Assembly (NCBI GenBank): GCA_030063045.1
Contig: JAQSEB010000157.1
Span: 124,001-188,000, forward strand
DNA length: 64,000 bases
From: Pratylenchus scribneri
Lineage: Eukaryota > Nematoda > Chromadorea > Rhabditida > Pratylenchidae
Reading direction: 5' to 3'
Shown here: positions 10,734-21,500 of the stretch, one piece after another
Layout of the letters: each line of letters opens with the position of its first letter
Numbering within the stretch: position 1 is the first letter of the stretch
Program-made: the position numbers and the translations under genes
Notes under the pieces: generated by a model
Database searches by the model: none
What the model was told of the DNA's origin: nothing
The model's input: the letters and a program-made list of their open reading frames with translations, nothing else

Positions 10734-12245
10734 TCAAATTATCCAAATCATCCAATTCCATTTATTTTCCAAAAATCCAAATCCAAATTCCTCTTTACAT
10801 TTTCCAAAGTGGCTGTGGGGGGTATCCATATCCATAATTGTTGTAGCCATAGGGGTTGAAATTGCGAGGCGGAGGAGGAGGTTGGGCTTGGCGATAAAAG
10901 GTACGACGAGGACGGCCACGATTATTGCGATCATAAATGTATTGGGGGCACCGGTTAACCCCATGGGCATTTTAATAAATTGAAATAGGCCCATGAAGGC
11001 TGTTCTATCCCTATGTTCATCGAAAAGAGGGATTTGATAAAAACCTTGCCTTAGATCGAAAGAGGAAAATAATTTTTTTCCAGCCACCTCATCTATTATT
11101 TCAGATATTAGGGGCAAATGATAAACTTCGCGTATTGTATAGCTATTTAATTTTCTGTAATCTATTGCAAATCTTATTGTGCCATCCTTTTTGGGTACTA
11201 GCTGAATTGGGCTTGCCCATTGTGAATTTGAGGGCTCTATAATTTTTTCGTTTAGCAAATTCTCAATTATTTTGCGGGTTTCTTCCCTTAGGTGTATAGG
11301 GGTAGGATACATTCTACTGGCTACCGGAGTTGTACCAGGAATAATGTCAATTCTGTGAGTTATGCTTCCTTTGTATTGATTCTTTTCATTAAATGCCCCA
11401 GAATGTTTATTTAATATTTCCTTTAATTTTTTCTGTCCTTCTAATGATAAATTTGTATCCGATAAATTAATATCCAATTCAATTTTAGATTGTTCATTTT
11501 GAGGAGAATTCGAATGAATATAATTAATTTGTTCGGTTTCAATAATTTCGAATTCATTTTCATGCTTTATTTCCTCATTTTCACTGAATTTTATGGGAAT
11601 AATGAAGTTTTCTTCAATTAATTCCAATGCCGCGATAATTTCACCTTTTTTGATAGAAACCGGCATATTTGTGGGATTTAAAATTCTAAGTGGAATCTTT
11701 TTGGTTTCATTTGTTTTTATTAAAGCCCTGGCTATGATAATATATTCTTCATTTCGATTTAAAGGGGATGGAATTGTTAAAAAGCAATTTTCACTCTCTA
11801 CTTCCCCTTGTATTTTTCCCGAAATTAAATTATCCGTTCTGGATTCCAATACAAAATCATCCGATGCTTCAACTAAATTCATTGTAATTTGTGGAAGAAT
11901 TGCATTTTCAGAGGAATTTTCTTGTCGATTTTCGACTGCTACAAAGGAAATTAATGGAATGGGTATGTCCCCGATTGCAATTTGATTTTTATCCAATTCC
12001 AATTTAATTGAATTTCCATGGCTATTTACTATTTTGATAAAATCTGATCCAATTAATAGGGGGGCCGGACAATCTTGATCTTCGGCAACATAAATAGGGA
12101 AAACGAGGGCAAAGTTGCCAATTCGGATTCTACCTTCACATAACGATGTAAAATTGATGCGTGATGAATTTGCCGTTTTTGCCTGGGGTAGAATCTGATT
12201 ATTTCTTTCTTTCAACCGACACATTTTTGGGTAGACTTTCTGCAA
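10734..12245 (-). CDS. Pol fragment: protease C-terminus plus truncated reverse transcriptase
   Basis: A 503-residue frame. It overlaps the preceding frame by 34 nt and lies in the -1 frame to it. The first ~75 residues complete a retropepsin fold (CPAPLLIGSDFI). Residues around 290-430 carry Ty3/gypsy RT fingers and palm blocks: QWASPIQLVPKKDGTIRFAIDYRKLN, then FSSFDLRQGFYQIPL and KMPMGLTGAPNTF. Homology stops there, before the catalytic YxDD. The rest is read out of frame. The alternative frame of 10795-10940 gives an Arg/Pro/Tyr-rich tail ending PPQPLWKM and a stop, which looks like the C-terminus of the lost Pol or integrase. The deletion junction is therefore near 10925-10945. No active polymerase can be made from this copy. 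Confidence 0.85.
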   Translation of the reverse strand: MQKVYPKMCRLKERNNQILPQAKTANSSRINFTSLCEGRIRIGNFALVFPIYVAEDQDCPAPLLIGSDFIKIVNSHGNSIKLELDKNQIAIGDIPIPLISFVAVENRQENSSENAILPQITMNLVEASDDFVLESRTDNLISGKIQGEVESENCFLTIPSPLNRNEEYIIIARALIKTNETKKIPLRILNPTNMPVSIKKGEIIAALELIEENFIIPIKFSENEEIKHENEFEIIETEQINYIHSNSPQNEQSKIELDINLSDTNLSLEGQKKLKEILNKHSGAFNEKNQYKGSITHRIDIIPGTTPVASRMYPTPIHLREETRKIIENLLNEKIIEPSNSQWASPIQLVPKKDGTIRFAIDYRKLNSYTIREVYHLPLISEIIDEVAGKKLFSSFDLRQGFYQIPLFDEHRDRTAFMGLFQFIKMPMGLTGAPNTFMIAIIVAVLVVPFIAKPNLLLRLAISTPMATTIMDMDTPHSHFGKCKEEFGFGFLENKWNWMIWII

Positions 12246-14692
12246 TATGTTATGCTCGAACCCGTATCAAATAATGTTTTGATTGAAATTCCATTTAATG
12301 TGGTAAAAATTAGAGGAATAATAGAATTAATACCCATAGAATTTATCGAATCCAAAATAATTTGATTATTTTCCCTCGTAAAATCTTCCTCTTCATCAGA
12401 AATATCTTCCGAAACAAGTGAATATTGAAATTCAGGAATTACTATCTCATGTTTTTTCTCATGATTGAAAAATGTGCTTATTCCCTGTTCATTGGGAGGG
12501 ATTGAGTAAATATTTGCGCTTTCTAGTTCCATTATTGCATTAAATCCCAAAATAATATCTGGTAATTCATTTGAAATATAGAATCTTAAAGGAGTGGGAT
12601 GGAACTCGCAATAATTCGGTTCGAATACTTGCATAAGTATGTATTGTTCATAATTTTCGCCCTTATAATAAAATGGTTCAGTTTCATAAATTGGAACGCC
12701 TTTTATTAAATGTTTTGGGCAAATATTCATTTCATAGACTGCGGTGGGACCACGAGCTTTTTCAATTGAATCTTGCCACCAAATTTCGCAAATCGGTAAT
12801 GGCTTTTGTGAAGAATGAGTTGCGAACATAAAGATTTGGGTGCCTTTTTGGTTTTCTAAAATTGGTATATTTTCGGTGCCTATTTTAATTGCTTGGTCCA
12901 ATAATTTAATTCCATGGAATTCTTTACATATTTTATTAATTAAATCCTTTCCAATTACAAAATTCTGGGGTACATAATCATCGGGAACAACCAATACTTC
13001 TTCCAAATGTTCGGATGGACCTATTTTTAAGTAAATCAGCACTTTTCCCAGTGCTTCAACCGAAAAATTTGGATTATTAGCAGCATGAATATAAATTTTT
13101 TCATTTGTGGATATGGGAAAAGCCTCTATTTTATTTGCATATGTTTGCCTAATTACTGAATTTTGACCACAAGAATCAAAAAGCATTGCGGTCTCATGAC
13201 CATTTATTTGTCCTTGGATAACGCATTGAGGGATATTGGTATCGATAGTATTACTTTTGCTAAAGAATTCTACTATGCTTGGTAAAGCGGGAAAATTGCT
13301 TTGAAAATTGTTCCATTCTGGATCTAGCTCATAATTTAATAAGGAGGGAGTGGAAAGAGTCGAGCTAGTTATTGCTGAATCGGATTCAGTTTCTGATTCA
13401 TCTTCTTCTGGAATATCTGGGGTTAATGGGATATATTGTGGATTTTGATTAAAATTGTATTCCACTCTTTCTTGGTATAGAATTGGTGGGCTGTAATGTG
13501 GATTTTCAGCGAAAACTTCCTCTTTCATCATTTTTTGACCAACTTGTGTCAAAATAGGAAAAGGGGTATCATTTGAAACGAAAGTTTCAAAACTTTGATT
13601 TGTTCCATCTACAAGTTTTGATTTAATGCTTAATCCATGCAAAACATTTGGACTAAAGAAATATGATTGTTTTGGATCAACTTTTCCATATATATTTAAT
13701 TGAATTAATTTTCCATGACCTGGATATAATAAAAATGATTCATTTGATGTGGCCAAAATTTTGTCTTGTATTTTCCAATATAATTCTACTGGATCAAGGG
13801 TGATGTTTCCATTGTCGTCAAAAAATGTTTTAATTCCGGCTTTTCTCACTGAATTAATATGGTCCTGTCCCAGGACAAGTGGACAGTCTTGTTCACAAAT
13901 GAAAAATTTTGCTTTTACATATTTCAATCCCAGAAGATTGATTCGAAAATGAATAACTTTTGTGAACCATAAATTATAATTTCCAAATACTTTAACCCAA
14001 ATTGGATCAATATTCTCGATTTGCATTCCCGGGAGATTTAATAAATGAAAAGGTCCGAATGAAAATGTGGAGCCCGTATCAAAAAATGCTTGTAACATAT
14101 ATTGACCACTTAATGAAATAGGAATTGTTGGAAATGAATTTTGGGCATGGGTAAATAATGGGTCATGCGGGGGATAAGTAATGTACATAAAGCAGCTCGC
14201 ATTTAGATACTGTATTTTTGTTGGTTTATGGGCATCTACTGTACAAATTTGTGCTTTTTGTACTGGGTTATTTGTTTGAATTGAACATGATGGCTCATTA
14301 CTATTTGCTTCAACATTTTCATTATTTTTCGTAAATCTAACGATTAATTCGGGGTTTTCGGTTCCCGTATTGACCATATTTACTTTGAAAATTCTCCAAG
14401 GCCATTCAATTCCTCGAATGAAAATTCGAATTTGTCTATAGAGAATAAAGCCTTTGATGCCCAAATAGAGTGCTAATATTGGTAGGATAATGGCAAAAAA
14501 TATGAATTTAATCCACGAAATAATAGTGTCTAGAATGTGCTGTAATTTGTTCAACATTGGTTTAAATAAATTTGATGGTTCACTTATTATTGTTTCATTC
14601 AACTTTTTATTTACTGCATTGGATGCATTGGAGGCTATATTAGAAATCCATTTTTCGGATTCTTCCACTTTATTTTTTAACCAATCCCCTAT
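12212..14692 (-). CDS. Membrane-anchor plus multiple retropepsin-like domains, in frame behind Gag stop
   Basis: This frame follows Gag directly after a single TGA (14693-14695) in the same reading frame (AAT TGA ATA GGG). It could be reached by stop readthrough; an ATG-independent start is the alternative. Numbering from 14668, residues ~53-77 form a strong membrane helix (FIFFAIILPILALYLGIKGF). Residues 190-275 look like a retropepsin fold, from FFDTGSTFSFG to CPLVLGQDHI. Residues 488-590 repeat this with FDSCGQNS and NFVIGKDLI. A third fold-like end, DIILGFNAIMEL, lacks an upstream DTG. The frame ends in a fourth start, FDTGSSITYCRK, which continues in the next frame after a -1 shift. Only the last is in the normal position next to RT and is likely the real protease. 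The others may be degenerate duplicates or structural domains (inference). Confidence 0.7.
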   Translation of the reverse strand: MGDWLKNKVEESEKWISNIASNASNAVNKKLNETIISEPSNLFKPMLNKLQHILDTIISWIKFIFFAIILPILALYLGIKGFILYRQIRIFIRGIEWPWRIFKVNMVNTGTENPELIVRFTKNNENVEANSNEPSCSIQTNNPVQKAQICTVDAHKPTKIQYLNASCFMYITYPPHDPLFTHAQNSFPTIPISLSGQYMLQAFFDTGSTFSFGPFHLLNLPGMQIENIDPIWVKVFGNYNLWFTKVIHFRINLLGLKYVKAKFFICEQDCPLVLGQDHINSVRKAGIKTFFDDNGNITLDPVELYWKIQDKILATSNESFLLYPGHGKLIQLNIYGKVDPKQSYFFSPNVLHGLSIKSKLVDGTNQSFETFVSNDTPFPILTQVGQKMMKEEVFAENPHYSPPILYQERVEYNFNQNPQYIPLTPDIPEEDESETESDSAITSSTLSTPSLLNYELDPEWNNFQSNFPALPSIVEFFSKSNTIDTNIPQCVIQGQINGHETAMLFDSCGQNSVIRQTYANKIEAFPISTNEKIYIHAANNPNFSVEALGKVLIYLKIGPSEHLEEVLVVPDDYVPQNFVIGKDLINKICKEFHGIKLLDQAIKIGTENIPILENQKGTQIFMFATHSSQKPLPICEIWWQDSIEKARGPTAVYEMNICPKHLIKGVPIYETEPFYYKGENYEQYILMQVFEPNYCEFHPTPLRFYISNELPDIILGFNAIMELESANIYSIPPNEQGISTFFNHEKKHEIVIPEFQYSLVSEDISDEEEDFTRENNQIILDSINSMGINSIIPLIFTTLNGISIKTLFDTGSSITYCRKSTQKCVG

Positions 14693-16402
14693 TCAATTAA
14701 GATTGCATTTGTTGAGAATTTTGTCTTCCTTTAAAAGTGAATTGTATGTCTGGCAAATTTGGTGCCAACTTTTAATTTCATTATTTTGGGCTACTATTTT
14801 ATTTGCTTGCTTCATTAATTCATAATTGGGAAGTTCGGTTGGAATTGTCCAGCTGTATAAATAATTTCCAATTTGACAAAAATTCGGCTTAATGGGGCAA
14901 GAATCCAATCCAAAAACACCGGACGTAAGATGAATTCCATCTTCCGAAAAAGATTTTCCCCAAAATAAATTATATTCAACATATTTTTCGGGACAAAGTC
15001 TGTCTCCAGGATATTTTTCATTAAAATTCCATGTGGATATTTCATTCATTAAAATGGGGATTATTTTTGGAAGGATTAATGCATCGCATTCTTCTTTATT
15101 TAATTTCATATTCGACTTTTGCCTTTCCATTTCTCCTTTATTAATCACATTTCGTCTAATTTTGCCTTCATCATCGGGCAAATTATATGCATTAAAATCA
15201 TAGACATAGCATTCCGTAATATTTTGCTTAGAGCATTTGGCGACATTAACTTCAATTTTATTATCGCAATTTAATTTGATTTCACCACATATTTTATTTG
15301 CCGAAATTAGGGTAAAGAAAGAGAGAATTGTAATAAGGGAAAGCATATAGGGCATAATGGGATATCCAGCCCTGCCTCTCGATGGGCGATTATGAGGGAA
15401 AATTCGTCCTCTAAAATTATTTGGATTTGGGGGAGTGGGATTGGGCTCTTTTTGTTCCTGTTGCCCTGAATTTTTATTGGAATTTTGCCCAAAACGATTT
15501 CTATTTCGTTGGAAATAAGGAGGAGAGCGACGCCGAGGCGGCCAATTTTGATGTGGTGACCAATGTGATCTATAATTATTTGGAGGATGCCAATATGGAT
15601 GTTGGAAATTAGGCGGAATATTATTTTGGGGATGAATAGGCGGAGGTGCACTGGGAACAATTGCATTTATAGTCTCCTTTTTATTTTCCGCCAATTGAGT
15701 TTTTAATTGTTCCACCTCTTTAGAAATTCTAATATATTCCTTTTTCAAGCGGGCTTGTTTGGTCTCTTTTTCATTTTCATCCGCGAATAAGCGAATGTGA
15801 AACTCTTCTTTTTGGGCATTATTAATTGCGTCGGCAAGTGTGGCCGGTTTAACTTGCCTACAGAGGACTTCTTTCAGTTCCTTTTTTAGCCCTTGAATAA
15901 AACTGTCAACCGCAATGGATTGCCTTTGTACCGCAGTATAATTTTTGGCGGTGGGGTAGGCTTTTCTAACTAATTGCTCTATGGCATGGCCATATTCGGC
16001 AACACTTTCACCAAATTTTTGCTTTCTACCCGCTATTTGGAGACGTGCCAATGTTTCGGCATCACTATCTTGAGAGAATTTTTGGGTGAGGTTTGTCTTA
16101 ATATTTTCCCATGTGTCTCTTTCATCCTCATCAAGCATTTCATAAATAGCTAATGCTTCGCCCTCGAGGCAGGATGGAAGGCTTTTTGCTAAAATTTCCT
16201 CTGTCCAGCCTAATGCATCTCCTACCCTGCAATATTCTTTGACAAACTGTTCGAAATCCTTCGGGTCATCTCGACCTTTAAAATGAGGAGGGGATATGTT
16301 TTGGAGCTTAGGGGGATTCATTTTTTCCTTAATTTCATCTAACACATCATTTAATTCGTTTAATCGAGCGAAAACATCATTTTGAGGAGGTTGTTCAGCC
16401 AT
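14693..16402 (-). CDS. Gag polyprotein fused to a signal-peptide/Cys-rich ectodomain
   Basis: 569 residues starting MAEQPPQNDVFARL. Residues ~45-200 match the retrotransposon Gag capsid region (ending AINNAQKEEFHIRLF). Next come a Lys/Glu coiled stretch and a Pro/Asn/Arg-rich stretch (PPRRRSPPYFQRNRNRFG). No CCHC zinc knuckle is seen. From residue ~350 the character changes. A signal-peptide-like helix (MLSLITILSFFTLISANK) leads into about 190 residues with many Cys and an N-glycosylation site (NITEC), ending at TGA. Together with the membrane helix in the next frame this resembles a type I membrane glycoprotein placed between Gag and protease. In most Ty3/gypsy elements any env gene lies after pol, so the order is odd. 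I cannot say which envelope family, if any, it comes from. Confidence 0.8.
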   Translation of the reverse strand: MAEQPPQNDVFARLNELNDVLDEIKEKMNPPKLQNISPPHFKGRDDPKDFEQFVKEYCRVGDALGWTEEILAKSLPSCLEGEALAIYEMLDEDERDTWENIKTNLTQKFSQDSDAETLARLQIAGRKQKFGESVAEYGHAIEQLVRKAYPTAKNYTAVQRQSIAVDSFIQGLKKELKEVLCRQVKPATLADAINNAQKEEFHIRLFADENEKETKQARLKKEYIRISKEVEQLKTQLAENKKETINAIVPSAPPPIHPQNNIPPNFQHPYWHPPNNYRSHWSPHQNWPPRRRSPPYFQRNRNRFGQNSNKNSGQQEQKEPNPTPPNPNNFRGRIFPHNRPSRGRAGYPIMPYMLSLITILSFFTLISANKICGEIKLNCDNKIEVNVAKCSKQNITECYVYDFNAYNLPDDEGKIRRNVINKGEMERQKSNMKLNKEECDALILPKIIPILMNEISTWNFNEKYPGDRLCPEKYVEYNLFWGKSFSEDGIHLTSGVFGLDSCPIKPNFCQIGNYLYSWTIPTELPNYELMKQANKIVAQNNEIKSWHQICQTYNSLLKEDKILNKCNLN

Positions 16403-17795
16403 ATTTTCGTTAAAGAAATTTATAAAATTTTTAAAGAAATTTTTAATTAGATTTTGTTCTTGTAGTCTTGTTAAGGGAGCAATATTTATGTTTTATATGT
16501 GTGTTTTTTTTTTGTTTGTTTTATTTTTTTTTTTTTTTTTGAAATTTAATTTAGAGAGGAAAATTTAGGAAAACAAAGGGAATTTATTTAAAAGAAATGG
16601 GAATTGAGAGGATAAAATTATAAAAGGATTTTAGTAGATAGAGTTGTGAATAGGGATTTGTTTGTTATGGGGTTTTTTTTTTTTTGAGAGAAAAATTTAT
16701 TTAAAAATTGTTCAAGATTTTGTTTTAAAGTAGTTAGGTTTTGTTTTGAAGAGTTTTTGCGCTGAAATTTAGGGAAAATTAATGAAATTCTGGATGTTCG
16801 CGCGGAAAATGGGCAATTGGGATTAAGCAAAAGCACGATTCTAAGTTTGAATCTGCTGACTAATGAAAATGGCGATGGAATGGCTTTAGGTAGAAGGATT
16901 AGCTTGGGCGGAGCTTCTTCGGAAACAACGAAGAATGGCAGGCATCCTTTCCGCAGACTGTAGGGGAAAAGGTTGTGCCAGCTGCCCTTTACTTTGGCGA
17001 TCGCCCCGATAAGAGAAATGCCAATGGCATTACCCATTCTTCCACCAAAAAGTTCAAGGGAGACGGAAGAGTACAGTAACCTAAAATTATTTTTCCTAAA
17101 GAGAGTTGGGTTAATTCATTTTCATATTTAAGCCCAACAAAGATGAGTATATTCAATGAAATTAGGTGATTTTTGCTTTGATGGCCATTATTTTCGAAAT
17201 TTTGAGTCTAATTCTCCTTAATTTTGGATTATTTCGATTGCTTAATATAGAAAATCAATTTCCGATTAACTGAAAAATAGATGGAGAATAGGTATACAAA
17301 ATATGCGGCATTAGTGTAAGAGATTCCTTAAAAGACTTTCAAATTTGCTTAAAATCCTTTTTGATTGAGGTCGGAATGGCGCCTTTCCAACCAGCTAAAA
17401 TGTCCTGTGCGCACAGATTTGTTCTTTTCCTTTTTTCTAGGCAAAATTTGAAAGTTTGTTTAGCGGCGAAAATAAAGTGAATTTGGAGAAATAAACATTT
17501 CAAGGATCTCATTGCCGGCGGGAGACTCATTTGCATAAAATGTTTTAGATTGCACCCTTCTATCTTTTCCGACTTTCCGGCGGTTCTTTCAAATTCGTTT
17601 GTTCCATAAAAATGGAAAAGAATGAGCGGCAATCGGTCTTTCGGATGCGACCATTTTCCTTTTACCTCGCCAATTTTCTCCAAAAATAATTTATTCACAA
17701 ATATTTTCCTTCCATTTCTTTGACTTTTTATTTTCCTCCAAACATTTCAAATTCAAAGTTGGATTGCTAAATTATTTGGATTATTTTTATTTGGG
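16403..17795 (-). other. 5' leader of the LTR element
   Basis: 1.4 kb between PBS and Gag with poly-T/poly-A tracts near 16500-16545. Two sense-strand open frames (16618-17037, 139 codons; 17339-17698, 119 codons) have no recognisable domain. They could be chance, leader peptides or remnants of a captured sequence. Confidence 0.5.
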
Positions 17796-17816
17796 CGAAT
17801 CCGCCTAGGACCTCCA
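17796..17816 (-). other. tRNA primer binding site
   Basis: Directly inside the 5' LTR the coding strand reads TGGAGGTCCTAGGCGGATTC. Its complement ends in CCA and contains a T-loop-like GCGAATCC, as expected for the 3' end of a tRNA. The tRNA species was not identified. Confidence 0.7.
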
Positions 17817-18331
17817 TGTGACGGGCTCACTTTTGGGAAATGGAAAATGGGGATTGAATTGGGAAGGGAAGGGGAGATGTGAGCCAAATTGGAGTTGAGG
17901 ATTCGAGTATAGCGTTCAACGGTGGTTCGAAGAGCTGGGCGGTTGTCCAAAACTCAAAAAGAGCTTAGGATCCGGCCAGTCCCGCCTGAATTAGTAATTC
18001 CCTTCCTAGACTCTTCAGTATTAATTAAAGTTTGAATTCAATATTTTCCAACATCATTTTATTAAGTGAAAATGTGGTGAGTGAAATTAATGTGAATTAA
18101 AGGCAATTCAGGGGAATGCGGTAAAAAGTGATTGACAGGAAGGATAGGCAATGGGCTGGAGGGAGAACGGATGGAACTGATCTGAAGAAGAGAAGAATGA
18201 TCGGTTTATAAAGCATAGGGGGCGGAGAGATTCTGTCCAATGGGCATTTAAGGTTTACAATATGATGTTGGATTTGTGAATAAGAAGTTAAAAAGAAATT
18301 AATTTAATATAATTGAATATGAAATGTCACA
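17817..18331 (-). repeat. 5' LTR (515 bp)
   Basis: Partner of 9763-10278, one base shorter. It is followed by the AGCTC target duplication at 18332-18336. Confidence 0.95.
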
Positions 18332-18558
18332 AGCTCAATAATTGCTGACCGGAAAATTTGTTTTCATCGGTTTCTATTTCTACGGAAAATTCAATGATTT
18401 TGCGCCAATAGATATCTTATAATGGGCTAAATTTATTTGAAAATCAAATTATATAATATATAATAGAAAATTTTTAAATAAAATACAATAAAAATGAACA
18501 CACAGTTCTCATTAAAAATTCAATTTTTAAACAAAAATATTGTATAATTTAGTCAATT

Positions 18559-21500
18559 TCATAAGAACAATGGAAGTAATACTTTTGGCATTACAGCCGA
18601 AAATTTTCCCTGCTCATAGACAGTGTCAATGTAGGCCAACAATTCTTTATGTTTATGCGCTGTACTAATTGTATTCCAAAGCAATTGAAGACATTCGGCA
18701 TAGCGAAGGGCGCCTCTTGCTGCACCAAATCGCATTTGTTCAAATTGAAGCAATGTTTTAGCATATATTTCTGTTTCCTCGTTCATTATTTGTTGACCCA
18801 TTTGGGAGAGTGCAGGGATTGCTTAATATGTGTAATTAAAGGGTTAATAAAATTAGTTTAAATGTCTTTTTATTTTATTATTTTTTCAGGAAAAAAATTG
18901 AAAAAAAAATAATATTTGAGGACATTTGGTTATAACTAAAAATAGTAAGTTTTAGAATTAGATTAGTGATGGTTCTACGATATTTTCTGCTTGGACATTT
19001 CTGGCCCAAATCTAAAAAACCATTTGTGTATATTTTCGGCCGTAATTCTAATACCGTATAACATCTGAGCCCCCTGGGGGTTTATTTTTCAACCCCTCCA
19101 AAAGATGGGGAATTGTTAGAGGGAGGGGGATTATTAGAGATGAGAAAATAGTAGGGGAATTATTTTTCAACCCTTCTCGAGAGTGGGGGATTATTATGGT
19201 GAGGGGAATTAATGGAGGGAGGGAATTTAAAAGAGGTTATACGGTATTTCCGTCGATAAATTTAAAGATATTGAACCTTTCAAAATTTTTCGATTTGGTT
19301 CAAAATTAAGTTATAATTGTTAAACCTATTTCAACCCATTATTGAACGATACATCTAGACAAAAATAATCGATTTGGTATATGGTTTGGGGGTATAGGAC
19401 AAACCGATGAGCCTTCTAAGTTCTATGCCATTTTCAATATTCTTTTCGGCAATTTAAATTTTTTAATGCAAATTAAATATTTCCATTAATAAAATAAGTT
19501 AATAGAATTAATTTTATTTTTAAATTTGATAAATAAACAAAAAAAATTTTCTCAATAAAGGTATTTATAACTAATAAAATTTTGGTAAATTTTTTTTATT
19601 ATTTATTTAAAAATTAATTAAACCAGAATTTGTGAACAACATTGCTAAAATGAGAACATATTCTTCTTGGCTAGGTGAAATTTGTAGAAAATTTTTCATT
19701 GGCAAAGAAAAAACGGCCTCGGCCATAGTTTTAATTCTAAAAATCATTTTTTATTAAATTATTAATGGTTTTATTCGAACATTGGTTCATCATTTGTAGA
19801 TTTTGTAAACAATTGCACATAAGGATAATTGAGAATTTCCATCATTTCCGTATCGGCATTAATTTTCATTGAATGAAAGTAGCCAATTAGAAAAGAAGAT
19901 GCCAATGCAAAACCGCATACCGAAGCCATCTTTAAATTTTAAAAAAAATGTTTTATTTGGGAATTGGGTATTAATTTCCGATCTATTTGGCCAATCTTGA
20001 CTCATTAAAGGCTAATTTATTAATCAATCCACGACCATTTATAATTTATTTAATAATCCCATATCATATTAATTTAATGAAATTTTGACAGGCTTGATAG
20101 TTTTTCTCAACCTATTCCGGAGTCCACTCTTACATTCCCCCACAGTTCCAACAGAATCCAGCGAGACTAAAATGGCCATAACATTTTATACGAAAACGAT
20201 GGCAGATTCGTGTTCCTTTCTTCGTTCATTGAGATATATTTTGACCGAAAAAATTTGTAAAAATTTTTCGAGTTTTGACAGAAGGGGAGGGGAATCATTC
20301 AATTTTGTGATTTTCATGAGATCATAATTTTTTTTGTATATGGTTGGAACAATTCGGTTAATTCGATTCGATCAAAAATAGAGAAGAACGCTAGTTTAGC
20401 CTATAAGAACTTAACCAGATTATTGCTGCTAAACTTTAAGTGAACAAAATTATTGAGAAACAAATTGCCAGGACCGGAAACAAATTTCGTCGATTAGAAT
20501 GAATAAAAAGATGGTTCAATTATTAGAAAAGAATAGTCGGAATGGATTGTGATTATAAAATTTTTCTTTTTTTTTCATTATTTTTTTTATAAAATACCTA
20601 ATGGAACTTGCCTGATCATTCAAATTAAGACGAGAAAATGCGGGCAATGTTTTAGCAAAATCAATGGATAAAAGCAAATTTTTGATGAAGGAAATTGGCT
20701 CCGTATGAAAGGGGCCATTATTTAGTTTATTTTTCATAAAATTTTCTATGTCAAAAAATTGAATTGGTCGATTCTAAAATAATTTAAAAAATAAAAAAAA
20801 ACAAAAAAGAACTTTATAAAAATGGGCATGTGCCAATAAATTGTCATTGGATTGAATCAATTGTTCAAATGTAGCAAATTTGTCAAGGAAATTTTTGGGA
20901 AATCCAACGACATTCAGAAAAATATGATTGGTTTTCTCTTCAATCTCCAATAATTTTTTAATTAAATTAAGTCCGCTCCATTCTTCTGGCAATGAATCTG
21001 CACAATATTTAATTGAACATACAATTAATCGATAAATTAAATTAACCTGTAACAATTTGGAGTTGCTCCTTCTTGGCAATGGCCTTATTTTCATTTTTCT
21101 TGACATCTAAAAATTTTATATTTTTTTTATAAAAAAAAATGTAAATTTATGCTTATGCTCACTAAGATTAAATTTTTTAGAGAAAAACTTTTTAGCAAAT
21201 TTGAATTTTTAGGATGAATTTATTATAAAAAGATTAGTATTGTGGAAATTGTAAAAAAAATGCAATAACTAAAAAATGGCAAAATTTTCCAAAATTTGGC
21301 AATTTACTTTTTCGGCAATTAAACTTTCTAGGCAATTAATGTTTGATTGAATTATTTAAAAATGTTCTAAAAAAATAAATAAATTATTGTTCAAATATTT
21401 TTTGAGTAGGCAAAAATTCCTCCTAAAAATTCTATCCAACCTACCTTCTTCTTTCATCCCAGCCTCAAGGCATCTTCGCCTTCGACATCCACGGCATTTT

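Larger units (their letters stand above)
9763..18331 (-). mobile_element. Ty3/gypsy-type LTR retrotransposon, non-autonomous internal-deletion copy
   Basis: The ends are LTRs that start TGTGAC and end GTCACA. They are flanked by a 5-bp target duplication AGCTC (9758-9762 and 18332-18336). The paralogous empty site is visible at 23711-23715 (tatagctcaataaatg). The coding strand is minus: 5' LTR 17817-18331, PBS, leader, Gag plus ectodomain (14693-16402), protease-like region (12212-14692), truncated RT (10734-12245), PPT, 3' LTR 9763-10278. RT stops just after the block MGLTGAPNT, and no YxDD, RNase H or integrase is present. The element must therefore be moved in trans. It is more GC-rich than its surroundings. 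Confidence 0.93.
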
